Of a stretch of 64,000 nucleotides of DNA, positions 56,620-64,000 are shown piece by piece. The position numbers and the translations under genes are program-made. Under the pieces are notes generated by a model that was not told where the DNA came from, made no database searches, and saw only the letters and a list, made by a program, of their open reading frames with translations. The stretch is from Litchfieldella anticariensis FP35 = DSM 16096. Lineage in GTDB: Bacteria > Pseudomonadota > Gammaproteobacteria > Pseudomonadales > Halomonadaceae. How positions within the stretch are numbered: position 1 is the first letter of the stretch; every line of letters begins with the position of its first letter. The DNA lies in NCBI RefSeq assembly GCF_000409775.1, contig NZ_KE332394.1:1-64000 (forward strand), read 5' to 3'.

Positions 56620-57198
56620 ATGAATGTAGTGAACGACTCACCTCGCCGCAAGGAATTGACCCGAGTCGCGGCCCAACTCTTCGTACAAGAAGGTTTTGAC
56701 CGCACCACGGTGCGTATGTTGGCCCAAGAAATGGGCATCAAATCGGGCAGCCTGTTCCACCATTTTCGCGACAAGCAGGAGATTCTTTGTGCGGTAATCG
56801 AGGAGGGCACCCAGAATGCTCTGGTCATCGCCAATGATGCCTTGGTGCAGTGCGAGGACACGCCGGAAGCACGCTTGCATGCCATGGCGCGTGCACATCT
56901 CGAAACTTTGCTGACTGACCGCAATGCCCATGTGGTGGCGTTGTATGAGTGGCGTCGATTGGACGAAGCCTCCCGCGAACATTTGATTCACTTGCGTGAT
57001 GCTTATGAGGCTCTGTGGCAGGGCGTGATCGCCGATGCCTTGGAGGTGGGCCTGATCCGTGGTGACAAGGCCTTGGTGTCGCGCTTCGTGCTGGGAGCAT
57101 TGAACTGGACGGTGCGCTGGTACGACCCGGCTGGCCCGCGCTCGCCGGAAGAATTGGCACGTGAGCTGATCGCGATGATGACCGCTCGCGGTCACTGA
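56620..57198 (+). CDS. TetR-family transcriptional regulator
   Basis: Encodes 192 residues from the ATG at 56620 (upstream in-frame ATGs fall in the divergent promoter). N-terminal helix-turn-helix TTVRMLAQEMGIKSGSLFHH typical of TetR/AcrR, with a C-terminal ligand domain (HARAHLETLLTDRN-like region, WRRLDE). It probably senses an acyl-CoA and controls the divergent thiolase and the downstream SDR. 21 bp to the SDR start. Confidence 0.88.
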   Translation: MNVVNDSPRRKELTRVAAQLFVQEGFDRTTVRMLAQEMGIKSGSLFHHFRDKQEILCAVIEEGTQNALVIANDALVQCEDTPEARLHAMARAHLETLLTDRNAHVVALYEWRRLDEASREHLIHLRDAYEALWQGVIADALEVGLIRGDKALVSRFVLGALNWTVRWYDPAGPRSPEELARELIAMMTARGH

Positions 57199-57219
57199 CT
57201 TGAAAGCAGAGGCAAGGCA

Positions 57220-57990
57220 ATGCAAGTACGCAACAAGACCTTTTTGATCACCGGGGCTGCCTCCGGGTTGGGGGCGGCTACTGCAGAGCGCTTGGTCGCT
57301 GGTGGCGCCCAGGTGGTGCTGTGCGATTTGAGCGATCAAGTGGAAGCCTTGGCCGAGCGCTTGGGAGACACGGCCTTGGCAGTACGCGGTGACGTGACCT
57401 CCGCTGACGATATGCAGGCGGCGGTGGACAAGGCCGTTGCCGTGGGTGGCGAAGGCAGCGGCCTGCATGGCGTGATCCATTGTGCTGGTGTGGTGAGCGT
57501 GGCCAAGCTCGTCGATCGCGAGGGCAAGCCTGCCGACCTCGATGCCTACGCCAGAACCGTCAATATCAATCTAGTGGGTACCTTCAACGTCATGCGCCTG
57601 GCTGCCGCTGCCATGACCAGGAATTCGCCGGGCGAGGATGGCGAGCGTGGAGTGATCGTCACGACCGCTTCCATCGCCGCTTTCGATGGCCAAATCGGCC
57701 AAGCTGCCTATAGTGCCTCCAAGGCAGGGGTGGTGGGCATGACGCTACCGTTGGCCCGCGAACTGTCGCGCCACGGCATTCGGGTGATGACGATTGCCCC
57801 CGGTGTGTTCGAAACGCCGATGATGAGCGAACTTCCCGACGAAGCAGTGGCGGAACTCTCCGCTGCGGTGCCATTTCCCAAGCGCTTGGGCAAGCCAGGG
57901 GAATTTGCCATGCTGGCCGAGCAGATCATCACCAACCCCATGCTCAACGGTGAAGTGATTCGCCTCGATGGTGGGATTCGGATGCAATGA
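57220..57990 (+). CDS. SDR-family 3-hydroxyacyl-CoA dehydrogenase (HSD10-like)
   Basis: Encodes 256 residues. Rossmann motif [18 protein letters not shown] near 112, catalytic Ser and YSASK, and the HSD17B10-type ending [18 protein letters not shown] with DGGIRMQ. It oxidises 3-hydroxyacyl-CoA (including 2-methyl-3-hydroxybutyryl-CoA) with NAD. With thiolase and acyl-CoA dehydrogenase nearby it completes most of a beta-oxidation or isoleucine-type route. Confidence 0.9.
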   Translation: MQVRNKTFLITGAASGLGAATAERLVAGGAQVVLCDLSDQVEALAERLGDTALAVRGDVTSADDMQAAVDKAVAVGGEGSGLHGVIHCAGVVSVAKLVDREGKPADLDAYARTVNINLVGTFNVMRLAAAAMTRNSPGEDGERGVIVTTASIAAFDGQIGQAAYSASKAGVVGMTLPLARELSRHGIRVMTIAPGVFETPMMSELPDEAVAELSAAVPFPKRLGKPGEFAMLAEQIITNPMLNGEVIRLDGGIRMQ

Positions 57991-58011
57991 CCCGGCTACG
58001 CCGTAAGCTTT

Positions 58012-58073
58012 AAGTGGGAAGTGGGAAGTGGGAAGTGGGAAGTGGGAAGTGGGAAGTGGGAAGTGGGAAGTGG
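58012..58073 (+). repeat. Heptanucleotide tandem repeat (AAGTGGG, ~9 copies)
   Basis: 62 bp of near-perfect AAGTGGG units between the SDR and acyl-CoA dehydrogenase genes. Unit length 7 makes it prone to slippage; it lies outside coding sequence, ~125 bp before the PsrA-like palindrome. Confidence 0.9.
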
Positions 58074-58102
58074 CCAATAATTCTTCTTTCTTCTTTTCTT
58101 CA

Positions 58103-58151
58103 GTCGCGAAGCGACGTTCTTCAACCTTCCTTCTTCCAGGCGCGCAGCGCC
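58103..58151. repeat. Pair of short REP-like hairpins
   Basis: GTCGC-GAA-GCGAC (58103-58115) and GGCGC-GCA-GCGCC (58139-58151) each have 5-bp arms and 3-nt loops, and are separated by a pyrimidine-rich stretch. Could be an interspersed repeat family. Confidence 0.5.
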
Positions 58152-58198
58152 GTACTAATTTAAACGAACGCTTGACTGTGGGTGCTGGGCCGGCTAAT

Positions 58199-58216
58199 TT
58201 CAAACATATGTTTGAA
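58199..58216. promoter_or_regulatory. PsrA-like operator before the acyl-CoA dehydrogenase
   Basis: TTCAAACATATGTTTGAA is a perfect 18-bp palindrome. It fits the (G/C)AAAC-N2-4-GTTT(G/C) consensus of PsrA, a TetR-type fatty-acid-responsive regulator. Confidence 0.65.
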
Positions 58217-58256
58217 TTGGCTTGGCTGCCTTGCATCGTTTTCAGGAGTGTTCGAC

Positions 58257-60062
58257 ATGCCCGACTATCAGGCCCCCTTGCGCGATCTGCGTTTCGTGAT
58301 GGACGAAATGCTGGAATTCCCTGCTCATTATGCTCGCCTTCCGGGCGGGGAAGAGGCGTCGCCGGATGTGGTGAGTGCCATTCTCGAGGAAGGGGCGCGT
58401 TTCGCTCGCGAGGTATTGCTGCCACTCAACCGGAGCGGTGATCGGGAGGGTTGCCTGCTGGAAGGCGGGGAGGTCAAGGCGCCCAAGGGCTTCAAGGAAG
58501 CCTATCGGCAATATGTCGAAGGCGGCTGGCCGAGCTTGTCCGCCGAGCCGGAGTTCGGTGGTCAAGGTTTGCCACCTTCGCTGGGCATGGTACTTAGCGA
58601 GATGATTTGTGCCTCCAACCTGGCTTGGGGGATGTACCCAGGGCTTTCCCACGGTGCCGCCGATGCCTTGCGTCATCATGGCAGCGACGAGCAGAAGGCT
58701 ACCTATCTGACCAAGTTGGTCGAAGGGGTATGGACCGGCACCATGTGCCTGACCGAGCCGCATTGTGGTACCGATCTGGGCCTGATCAAGACGCGTGCCG
58801 TACCGGCCGCTGACGGTAGCTACGATATCACCGGCACCAAGATCTTCATCTCGGCCGGCGAGCACGACCTGGCCGAAAATATCGTCCACCTGGTGCTGGC
58901 CAAGCTGCCCGATGCTCCGGAGGGTTCGAAGGGCATCTCTCTGTTCGTGGTGCCCAAATTCTTGCCGGATGCCGATGGTAATCCCGGTGAGCGTAATGGC
59001 GTGGCTTGTGGCTCGTTGGAGCACAAGATGGGCATCCACGGCAACGCCACCTGCGTAATGAATTTCGATAATGCCAAAGGCTTTTTGGTCGGCGCACCGA
59101 ACAAGGGGTTGGCCTGCATGTTCACGATGATGAACGTGGCGCGCATCGGTGTCGGCATCCAGGGGCTGGGGCTTGCCGAGGCCAGTTTCCAGAACGCCCT
59201 GGTGTATGCTCGCGACCGTCTGCAGATGCGTGCACTTTCCGGCCCCAAGGCGGTCGACAAGCCTGCCGACCCGATCATCGTGCATCCCGATGTACGCCGT
59301 ATGCTGCTGACCCAGAAGGCGTTTGCCGAGGGCGGGCGCATGCTGGTGATGTATACCGCGCAGATGGTCGATCTGGTCGAGCATGGCCAGGATGCCGCCG
59401 AGCGTGAACGCGCCGAGCTTTTGCTGGGCCTGTTGACTCCGGTCGTCAAAGCCTTCCTGACCGAAACCGGTTTCGAGGCCACCAATGAAGGTGTGCAGGT
59501 GTTCGGTGGCCACGGCTTCATTCAGGAGTGGGGGATGGAGCAGTTGGTGCGCGACGCGCGCATCACGCGTTTGTATGAAGGCACTACCGGCGTCCAGGCG
59601 CTTGACCTGCTGGGGCGCAAGGTGCTGATGTCCCAAGGTGAAACGCTCAAGGTCTTCACCAAAGAGATTCACAAGTTCTGCCAGGCTGAAGCCGACAACG
59701 CCGAACTCAAGGAATTCATCGCACCGTTGGCCAAGCTCAACGGTGAGTGGGGTGACCTGACCATGGGAGTCGGCGTGAAAGCCATGCACGATCGCGAAGA
59801 AGTGGGGGCCGCCAGTGTCGACTATCTGATTTATGCTGGCTACGTGACCCTGGCTTACCTTTGGGCGCGTGCCGCCAAACAGGCGCAGCAGTCCCTGGGT
59901 GGTGAGGAAGATGCCTTCTACAAGGCCAAGCTCGACACCGCGCGTTTCTTCTATCAACGCCTGTTGCCGCGTACCCGTGCCCACGCCCAGATGATCCAGG
60001 CCGGCGCCGGATCGCTGATGGCGATGTCTGCGGAAGACTTCGGCCTGGGATTCGAAATCTGA
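58257..60062 (+). CDS. Acyl-CoA dehydrogenase (long DmdC-like family)
   Basis: Encodes 601 residues from the ATG at 58257 (CAGGAG site). N-terminal helical domain, FAD/substrate loops MCLTEPHCGTDLG and TGTKIFISAG, C-terminal catalytic region with the arginine/glutamate motif DARITRLYEGTTGVQALDL, plus an extra C-terminal domain (about 470-600) typical of the ~600-residue class. It introduces the 2,3-double bond into acyl-CoA with FAD. Transcribed alone from the PsrA-like promoter. Chain-length specificity is not readable. Confidence 0.92.
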   Translation: MPDYQAPLRDLRFVMDEMLEFPAHYARLPGGEEASPDVVSAILEEGARFAREVLLPLNRSGDREGCLLEGGEVKAPKGFKEAYRQYVEGGWPSLSAEPEFGGQGLPPSLGMVLSEMICASNLAWGMYPGLSHGAADALRHHGSDEQKATYLTKLVEGVWTGTMCLTEPHCGTDLGLIKTRAVPAADGSYDITGTKIFISAGEHDLAENIVHLVLAKLPDAPEGSKGISLFVVPKFLPDADGNPGERNGVACGSLEHKMGIHGNATCVMNFDNAKGFLVGAPNKGLACMFTMMNVARIGVGIQGLGLAEASFQNALVYARDRLQMRALSGPKAVDKPADPIIVHPDVRRMLLTQKAFAEGGRMLVMYTAQMVDLVEHGQDAAERERAELLLGLLTPVVKAFLTETGFEATNEGVQVFGGHGFIQEWGMEQLVRDARITRLYEGTTGVQALDLLGRKVLMSQGETLKVFTKEIHKFCQAEADNAELKEFIAPLAKLNGEWGDLTMGVGVKAMHDREEVGAASVDYLIYAGYVTLAYLWARAAKQAQQSLGGEEDAFYKAKLDTARFFYQRLLPRTRAHAQMIQAGAGSLMAMSAEDFGLGFEI

Positions 60063-60101
60063 TCCATCGTGGGGCTAGAAAGCCCAACCATGCTCGCAAG
60101 T

Positions 60102-60122
60102 ACGCCCCACCACATGGGGCGT
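60102..60122 (+). terminator. Hairpin after the acyl-CoA dehydrogenase
   Basis: ACGCCCC-ACCACAT-GGGGCGT, 40 bp after the stop; T-run absent. A second stem GGCGGCC-TATT-GGCCGCC (60164-60181) lies between the convergent genes. Confidence 0.5.
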
Positions 60123-60202
60123 CATAGAACACTCTCGGTCAGGCGCTCTGACCTTCTCTTCCTGGCGGCCTATTGGCCGCCGAGCTTGATGAAAAATCTG
60201 GG

Positions 60203-60643
60203 CTAGCGACTTCCATCGGATTCCTGCTTCGCCAACTCCTTGAACACCACACAGTTGCGCCCCGGGCCGCCGCAACACGCTTCCTCACACTGGTCGACGA
60301 ATACCTCGAGATTTCTCTCCAACTCGTGCAATTCCGCCAGCTTCGCGCGCACGTCGGCGAGACGCGCGCTGGCGATGTCGCGCACCTCAGTACAATCGCG
60401 GTCAGGGCTGATCGAAAGTCCGGCGAGCAGCTTTACCTGCTCGATTGGAAAGCCAAAATCCCGGCAGCGGCGGATGAAGATCAGGCGTTCCAGGTCGGCG
60501 TCCTCGTAGACGCGCTGGCCGCTCGCGCTACGGCTCGGCTTCGGCAAGAGCCCGATTTCCTCGTAGTACCTGATGGTTGGAGTGGTAACCCCGGCGGCCT
60601 TGGCGAGGGCACCTATGCTCAACACGCGGACGCGGACACTCAT
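60203..60643 (-). CDS. MerR-family metal-responsive regulator (ZntR/CadR-like)
   Basis: Encodes 146 residues from the ATG at 60643 (AGGAGA site). N-terminal MerR helix-turn-helix LAKAAGVTTPTIRYYEEIGL, dimerisation helix, and cysteines at DRDCTEV and the C-terminal ACCGGPGRNCVVF loop. This resembles the CC-x-C metal loop of ZntR and CadR/PbrR. Zn, Cd or Pb is likely. A 19-bp perfect dyad lies between the -35 and -10 of the divergent promoter. Confidence 0.85.
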   Translation of the reverse strand: MSVRVRVLSIGALAKAAGVTTPTIRYYEEIGLLPKPSRSASGQRVYEDADLERLIFIRRCRDFGFPIEQVKLLAGLSISPDRDCTEVRDIASARLADVRAKLAELHELERNLEVFVDQCEEACCGGPGRNCVVFKELAKQESDGSR

Positions 60644-60659
60644 GGCTGAGATTCTCCTA

Positions 60660-60690
60660 TTGCCCTTCAAGTTACTTGAAGGATTAGAAT
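60660..60690 (+). promoter_or_regulatory. MerR-type promoter with 19-bp spacer and dyad
   Basis: -35 TTGCCC (60660-60665), 19-bp spacer, -10 TAGAAT (60685-60690). Perfect dyad CCTTCAAGTTACTTGAAGG at 60664-60682. This is the classic over-long MerR-activated promoter, driving the membrane-protein gene at 60718. Confidence 0.85.
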
Positions 60691-60717
60691 CTTATCCAGA
60701 GGGATGAGGAGCGCAAT

Positions 60718-61167
60718 ATGATTCAGGCACCCCCTGCCAAACCTTCCTGGCCAAGGGCGATCGGCATCGGAATTGCGGTGTCGGTTCTCACCGCCATCGT
60801 CATGGTGACCTTGTTGAAGGCCGGTGTCTCGCCCTTCCCGAAGCCACCTTCCTTGGCCTTTGCCGAGACCCTGCTGGGGCGAACGTTGCCGATGCCGGTC
60901 GGCTTGCTCTTCCATACGGTCTACGTGACCTTCTGGTCGGTCGTGTTCGTGCGGTATTTCCCGCGCAAGAACCTCCTGACCGCACTAGGCCTAGCCGCCG
61001 TACTGTGGGTAGTCATCCTGGTGGTGTTCTTCCCCATGGTGGGCTGGGGACTCGCCGGGCTGGCGATCGGTCCCAAGCTGATCCCGGCTTCCGCCCTGCC
61101 GCACCTGTTGTTCGGCCTGCTGCTATGGGGGCTGGACCGCTACTTTGGCAGGCACGGCGGACCATGA
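60718..61167 (+). CDS. Small integral membrane protein under MerR control
   Basis: Encodes 149 residues with about four transmembrane helices (about 12-34, 60-80, 87-108, 120-140). I recognise no family with confidence. There is no Cys-rich metal motif, CPx ATPase or CDF signature. Its only strong clue is control by the adjacent metal-type MerR promoter, so a role in metal stress or envelope response is inferred. Confidence 0.7.
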   Translation: MIQAPPAKPSWPRAIGIGIAVSVLTAIVMVTLLKAGVSPFPKPPSLAFAETLLGRTLPMPVGLLFHTVYVTFWSVVFVRYFPRKNLLTALGLAAVLWVVILVVFFPMVGWGLAGLAIGPKLIPASALPHLLFGLLLWGLDRYFGRHGGP

Positions 61168-61225
61168 CACATCATGAACGGAGGCCGGCGACCTGCGCGA
61201 TGGCATGGGGAAGGGGCGGCTGGTG

Positions 61226-61933
61226 TCATTCAGCGGCAGCCAACGCCTGGCGTTCCAGTTCCGTTGTCATGGCGGGCTCCAGCCCCAAGGCTTGGGCAAG
61301 TTGATCGAGCCAGGCACGCTCCATGGGATTCTGGTCATCGATCATTGCCACACTGGCCAGGTATATCTCGCGAGCTGCCTGCGGCGAGTCGGCTTGCTTG
61401 GCCAGGGCTTCGGCGTCCAAGGGGGCTTGGAACTGTCGCTCGACCCAGGCGTGCAACTCCTCGTCGGCCCCCATGGAATCGATCTGCTCGGTGAGCTGGG
61501 CACGCTCGTTCTCGTCGATATGCCCGTCAGCACGTGCTGCCATGATCATTGCCTGCAGGATTTCCAGGCTGCGCTGTTCCTGCTGCTGGCCCTGTAGCCG
61601 CTCCAGCGGCTGGCCTTCCCGCGCATCGTCACCCTGGCCGGATTGATAGTTCTGCCAAGCCTTCCAGGCCAGCATGCCCACGCCGGCTATGGCACCATAC
61701 TTCAATGCCTTGCCGCCCATCTTGCGGCCACGCTTGGAACCGATCAGCATACCCAGAGCACCACCGCCCAACAGACTCTTCATGTCGACACCGCTGCCGC
61801 CTGCCTGGCCTTGACCGCTGCCGACTTGGGAAGACAGCCCCTTCATCAGCCGATCGACGTCGAATCCGCCGCCTTGCGATTTGCTACCGCCGGCTTGCTT
61901 CATGAGTTGGTCGAGAATCCCCTTGGCGTTCAT
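61226..61933 (-). CDS. DUF533 / YebE-family inner-membrane protein
   Basis: Encodes 235 residues from the ATG at 61933 (GGAG, 6 nt); the frame extends upstream into btuR. Gly/Ser-rich N-terminus, a short hydrophobic helix (about 85-130), then a TerB-like acidic domain AMIMAARADGHIDENERAQL with a likely metal-binding Asp/Glu cluster. E. coli YebE is of unknown function. Convergent with the small membrane protein gene. Confidence 0.82.
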   Translation of the reverse strand: MNAKGILDQLMKQAGGSKSQGGGFDVDRLMKGLSSQVGSGQGQAGGSGVDMKSLLGGGALGMLIGSKRGRKMGGKALKYGAIAGVGMLAWKAWQNYQSGQGDDAREGQPLERLQGQQQEQRSLEILQAMIMAARADGHIDENERAQLTEQIDSMGADEELHAWVERQFQAPLDAEALAKQADSPQAAREIYLASVAMIDDQNPMERAWLDQLAQALGLEPAMTTELERQALAAAE

Positions 61934-62036
61934 CTGATACTCCATGTGAAGTCTGAAAAAGTCTTGGGATGCTGATGATTCAGCAGCCATACCTCTGGTT
62001 TGGAAGCTGCGATAGCGCGGAAGTTCGTCGCTGGTA

Positions 62037-62645
62037 TCAATAATCGATGCCGCGTCGAGCCTGGATCCCACTGTTGAAGGCGTGTTTGGTTTCCTGCATC
62101 TCGGTCACCGTATCCGCCATGGCTAACAATTCACGATGAGCGTTTCGCCCGGTGACGATCACTGTCTGTTCGGTGGGGCGATTTTCCAGCGCTATCTTCA
62201 GTACCTCGAATTCCAGGTAGCCGAACTTGAGCATATAGGTGATCTCATCGAGCACCACCAAGTACACGGAAGGGTTAGCCAGCATGCGTTCGGCTTCGTG
62301 CCACACCTCCTGACACGCCTGGGTGTCGGTTTCGCGGTTCTGGGTTTCCCAGGTGAACCCGGTCGACATCACCTGCACCTCGAGATTGTCGTCATCGATC
62401 AAGCGTTCGCGCTCACCGCATTCCCACAATCCCTTGATGAACTGCACCACGCCGACCTTGTAACCGTAGCCCAATGCGCGTGTCACCGTACCCCAGGCCG
62501 CTGTGGTCTTGCCCTTACCGTTGCCAGTGAACACCAGCAGCAGGCCACGTTGTTCGGTGGCGTTGGCGACCTTCTCGTCTACATGCGACTTCAGTTTCTG
62601 CATCGCCTTCTTGTGGCGTGCTTCGCGATCATCACTTTCACTCAT
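62037..62645 (-). CDS. btuR: Cob(I)alamin adenosyltransferase (CobO/BtuR)
   Basis: Encodes 202 residues. P-loop TGNGKGKTTAAWGT at about 40-53, VVQFIKGLWECGER, and VVLDEITYML are the BtuR/CobO signatures. It transfers 5'-deoxyadenosyl from ATP to cob(I)alamin or cob(I)yrinic acid a,c-diamide. No cobalamin genes are adjacent in the window and no cobalamin riboswitch was recognised upstream. Confidence 0.95.
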   Translation of the reverse strand: MSESDDREARHKKAMQKLKSHVDEKVANATEQRGLLLVFTGNGKGKTTAAWGTVTRALGYGYKVGVVQFIKGLWECGERERLIDDDNLEVQVMSTGFTWETQNRETDTQACQEVWHEAERMLANPSVYLVVLDEITYMLKFGYLEFEVLKIALENRPTEQTVIVTGRNAHRELLAMADTVTEMQETKHAFNSGIQARRGIDY

Positions 62646-62803
62646 CTGGGGCTCCGCAAGGAAATGGGCTGTGATGCCAACAGCCTACGTCAGTGCAGGC
62701 TTAGCGTCAGCCATGACTCGCTGGGCTCAAATGCCCATCAAGCGGATCCGTGTCAGAAGCTCGGGGGAAGGGGGCAAACCCAGCCGGGGCGGACATCTCA
62801 TGA

Positions 62804-64000
62804 TCAGTCGTTGTCGGCTTCGTCCAAGCTGCCACTGTATTCCAAGGGGGCCCAAAGGCGTCCCTGGAGTATGTCGCAGCCCTTATGGCGAAGAATAATT
62901 GCTTGCTCTCGTGTCTCCACACCGTTGGCGACCACTTGCAGCCCCAACTCATGGGCCATGATGATGAGGCTGCGCACGATCGCCTGGCAGTGCGTATTGT
63001 CAGTGATGCCGTCGATGAGTGTCTTGTCGAGCTTGATGGTGTCGACCGGGAAACGGTGAAGTTGGGTCAGGGCGGAAGGGCCGCTGCCGAATTCGTCGAT
63101 GGCCAATCTCACCCCCATCCCCTTGAGGCCATGCAGAATATCGCTGGCCCGCCGGGGATCGCTCATCAGCACGTTTTCGGTCAGTTCTATCTCCAGCATC
63201 TTGCCGGGTAGGCCACTATCGATCAGGGCATCTCCCACCTTGTCGACGAGATCGTCGCGCAACAACTGTGTCGTAGAGATATTGAGGTTCATCTTCAGGC
63301 CGACCCCCGAGTCCAGCCAGCTACGCCCCTGGTGGCAGACTTTCTCCAGAACCCACTGTCCGATGGAAGCGGTCAGGCCGGATTCTTCGGCGGCATGTAC
63401 CAGTTGCTGCGCCTCCATCGAGCCGAACCGAGCTGAATTCCAGCGTGGCAGTGCTTCCACGGCAAGTACCTGTCGGGTGTGCGCGCAGATCAAAGGCTGG
63501 TAGAAAAGCTCCAACTCGCCACGTGGCATGGCTTCGCGTAGTGCGCCACGTAGAGCGAAGCGATCCGGTTCACTGCGCTGCAGCTCAGGGATGAAGATCT
63601 GATACTGCCGGCATCCGTTGCGTTGGGCCTGTCGAAGCGCAAGGCTGGCATTGCGTATCAGTTCGTGGACCGTGCGGCCGTGGTCGGGAAACAGGCTGAT
63701 GCCAATGCTGCAAGTAGAGAATACCTTATGACCGGCCAACTCGACTGGTTCACTGGTCCAGATCAACAGTCGCTCGACAATTGGCTGAATCTCTTCCGTG
63801 CGCGTGATGCCCGGAAGTACCACCAGCATCTCGTCGCTGCCTAGCCGGCTGACAATCTGGCCCTGCCGTAGACAGCGCTTGATACGCTGTGCGGTCCTGT
63901 GCAGGAAATAGTCGCCCATGTCGAGACCCAGCGAGTCGTTGATCGATTGCAGACGGTCGACATCGATGTGCAGCACCGCCGTCTTGGATTCGCTATTCGT
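62804..64000 (-). CDS. GGDEF-EAL protein, both domains degenerate (5' end outside window)
   Basis: The frame runs off the window edge; at least ~400 residues are visible. GGDEF is replaced by LGSDEM, so cyclase activity is unlikely. The EAL domain has VEALPRW and ELTENVL, but the usual DDFG is IDEFGSG and the late AEGVET glutamate is VANGVET. A c-di-GMP-binding or regulatory role is more likely than catalysis. Upstream sensor domains cannot be seen. Confidence 0.8.
   Translation of the reverse strand, partial: TNSESKTAVLHIDVDRLQSINDSLGLDMGDYFLHRTAQRIKRCLRQGQIVSRLGSDEMLVVLPGITRTEEIQPIVERLLIWTSEPVELAGHKVFSTCSIGISLFPDHGRTVHELIRNASLALRQAQRNGCRQYQIFIPELQRSEPDRFALRGALREAMPRGELELFYQPLICAHTRQVLAVEALPRWNSARFGSMEAQQLVHAAEESGLTASIGQWVLEKVCHQGRSWLDSGVGLKMNLNISTTQLLRDDLVDKVGDALIDSGLPGKMLEIELTENVLMSDPRRASDILHGLKGMGVRLAIDEFGSGPSALTQLHRFPVDTIKLDKTLIDGITDNTHCQAIVRSLIIMAHELGLQVVANGVETREQAIILRHKGCDILQGRLWAPLEYSGSLDEADND

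Noticed and set aside
58012-58073. Heptamer array considered as a CRISPR
   Set aside because: Units are 7 bp, contiguous and have no unique spacers; it is a simple-sequence repeat.
62646-62803. Possible cobalamin riboswitch upstream of btuR
   Set aside because: No B12-box-like sequence is seen on the minus strand, and the region is short and follows the GGDEF-EAL gene.

Overview
The window looks like a chromosomal segment of a Halomonas-like gammaproteobacterium (Halomonadaceae). This rests on the high-GC sequence, strongly acidic exported proteins (e.g. PstS), a housekeeping block mlaA / PP2C response regulator / STAS / tal that matches the Pseudomonas arrangement as I recall it, and the overall gene repertoire. 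No rRNA, tRNA, CRISPR array, insertion sequence or origin was recognised.

Layout. (1) 1-6580: the tail of a type VI secretion (T6SS) effector locus. It holds the 3' part of a large membrane-segment effector, three tandem copies of a two-helix membrane protein (probable DUF6708 immunity family; copies 1 and 2 fused by a 20-bp insertion), a protein of five SANT/Myb-like repeats, and a PAAR spike-tip protein. (2) 6757-18720: housekeeping genes hrpA, a KAS III enzyme, mlaA, a PP2C response regulator with a degenerate receiver, STAS, tal, a Tsr-like chemoreceptor and a Bcr/CflA exporter. (3) 18765-23317: a Pho box and pstSCAB, then an AraC regulator. (4) 24440-50331: a 26-kb chemosensory island. 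It holds STAS-cheY-cheA-cheW, seven chemoreceptors with different sensor modules and near-identical signalling domains, a heme-type GGDEF-EAL protein, a free periplasmic Cache protein, a second cheW and a soluble MCP-like protein. Broken and intact toxin-antitoxin genes and chemoreceptor relics lie between them. (5) 50431-55234: arsenic resistance, gapdh-arsJ-arsR convergent with arsH-acr3, with related palindromes in both promoters. (6) 55318-60062: thiolase, TetR, HSD10-type SDR and acyl-CoA dehydrogenase, with a PsrA-like palindrome before the last. (7) 60203-64000: a ZntR/CadR-type MerR regulator divergent from a small membrane protein, a DUF533 protein, btuR/cobO, and a GGDEF/EAL protein cut by the window edge.

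The most unusual feature is the modular build of the chemosensory island. Six transcription units carry the same four-part upstream module with almost invariant spacing: TCCG, 19-20 bp, TCCG, 31 bp, CTTYG, 20 bp, GCCGATA. Several units also end in the same C-terminal tail (core EFER) followed by the same terminator family. The GGDEF-EAL protein has the same module, tail and terminator as the chemoreceptors, so the island looks like exchangeable bodies placed between conserved ends. A decayed module plus tail plus terminator at 45844-46135 marks a chemoreceptor gene that has been lost. No cheR, cheB, cheD or cheZ is visible in the window.
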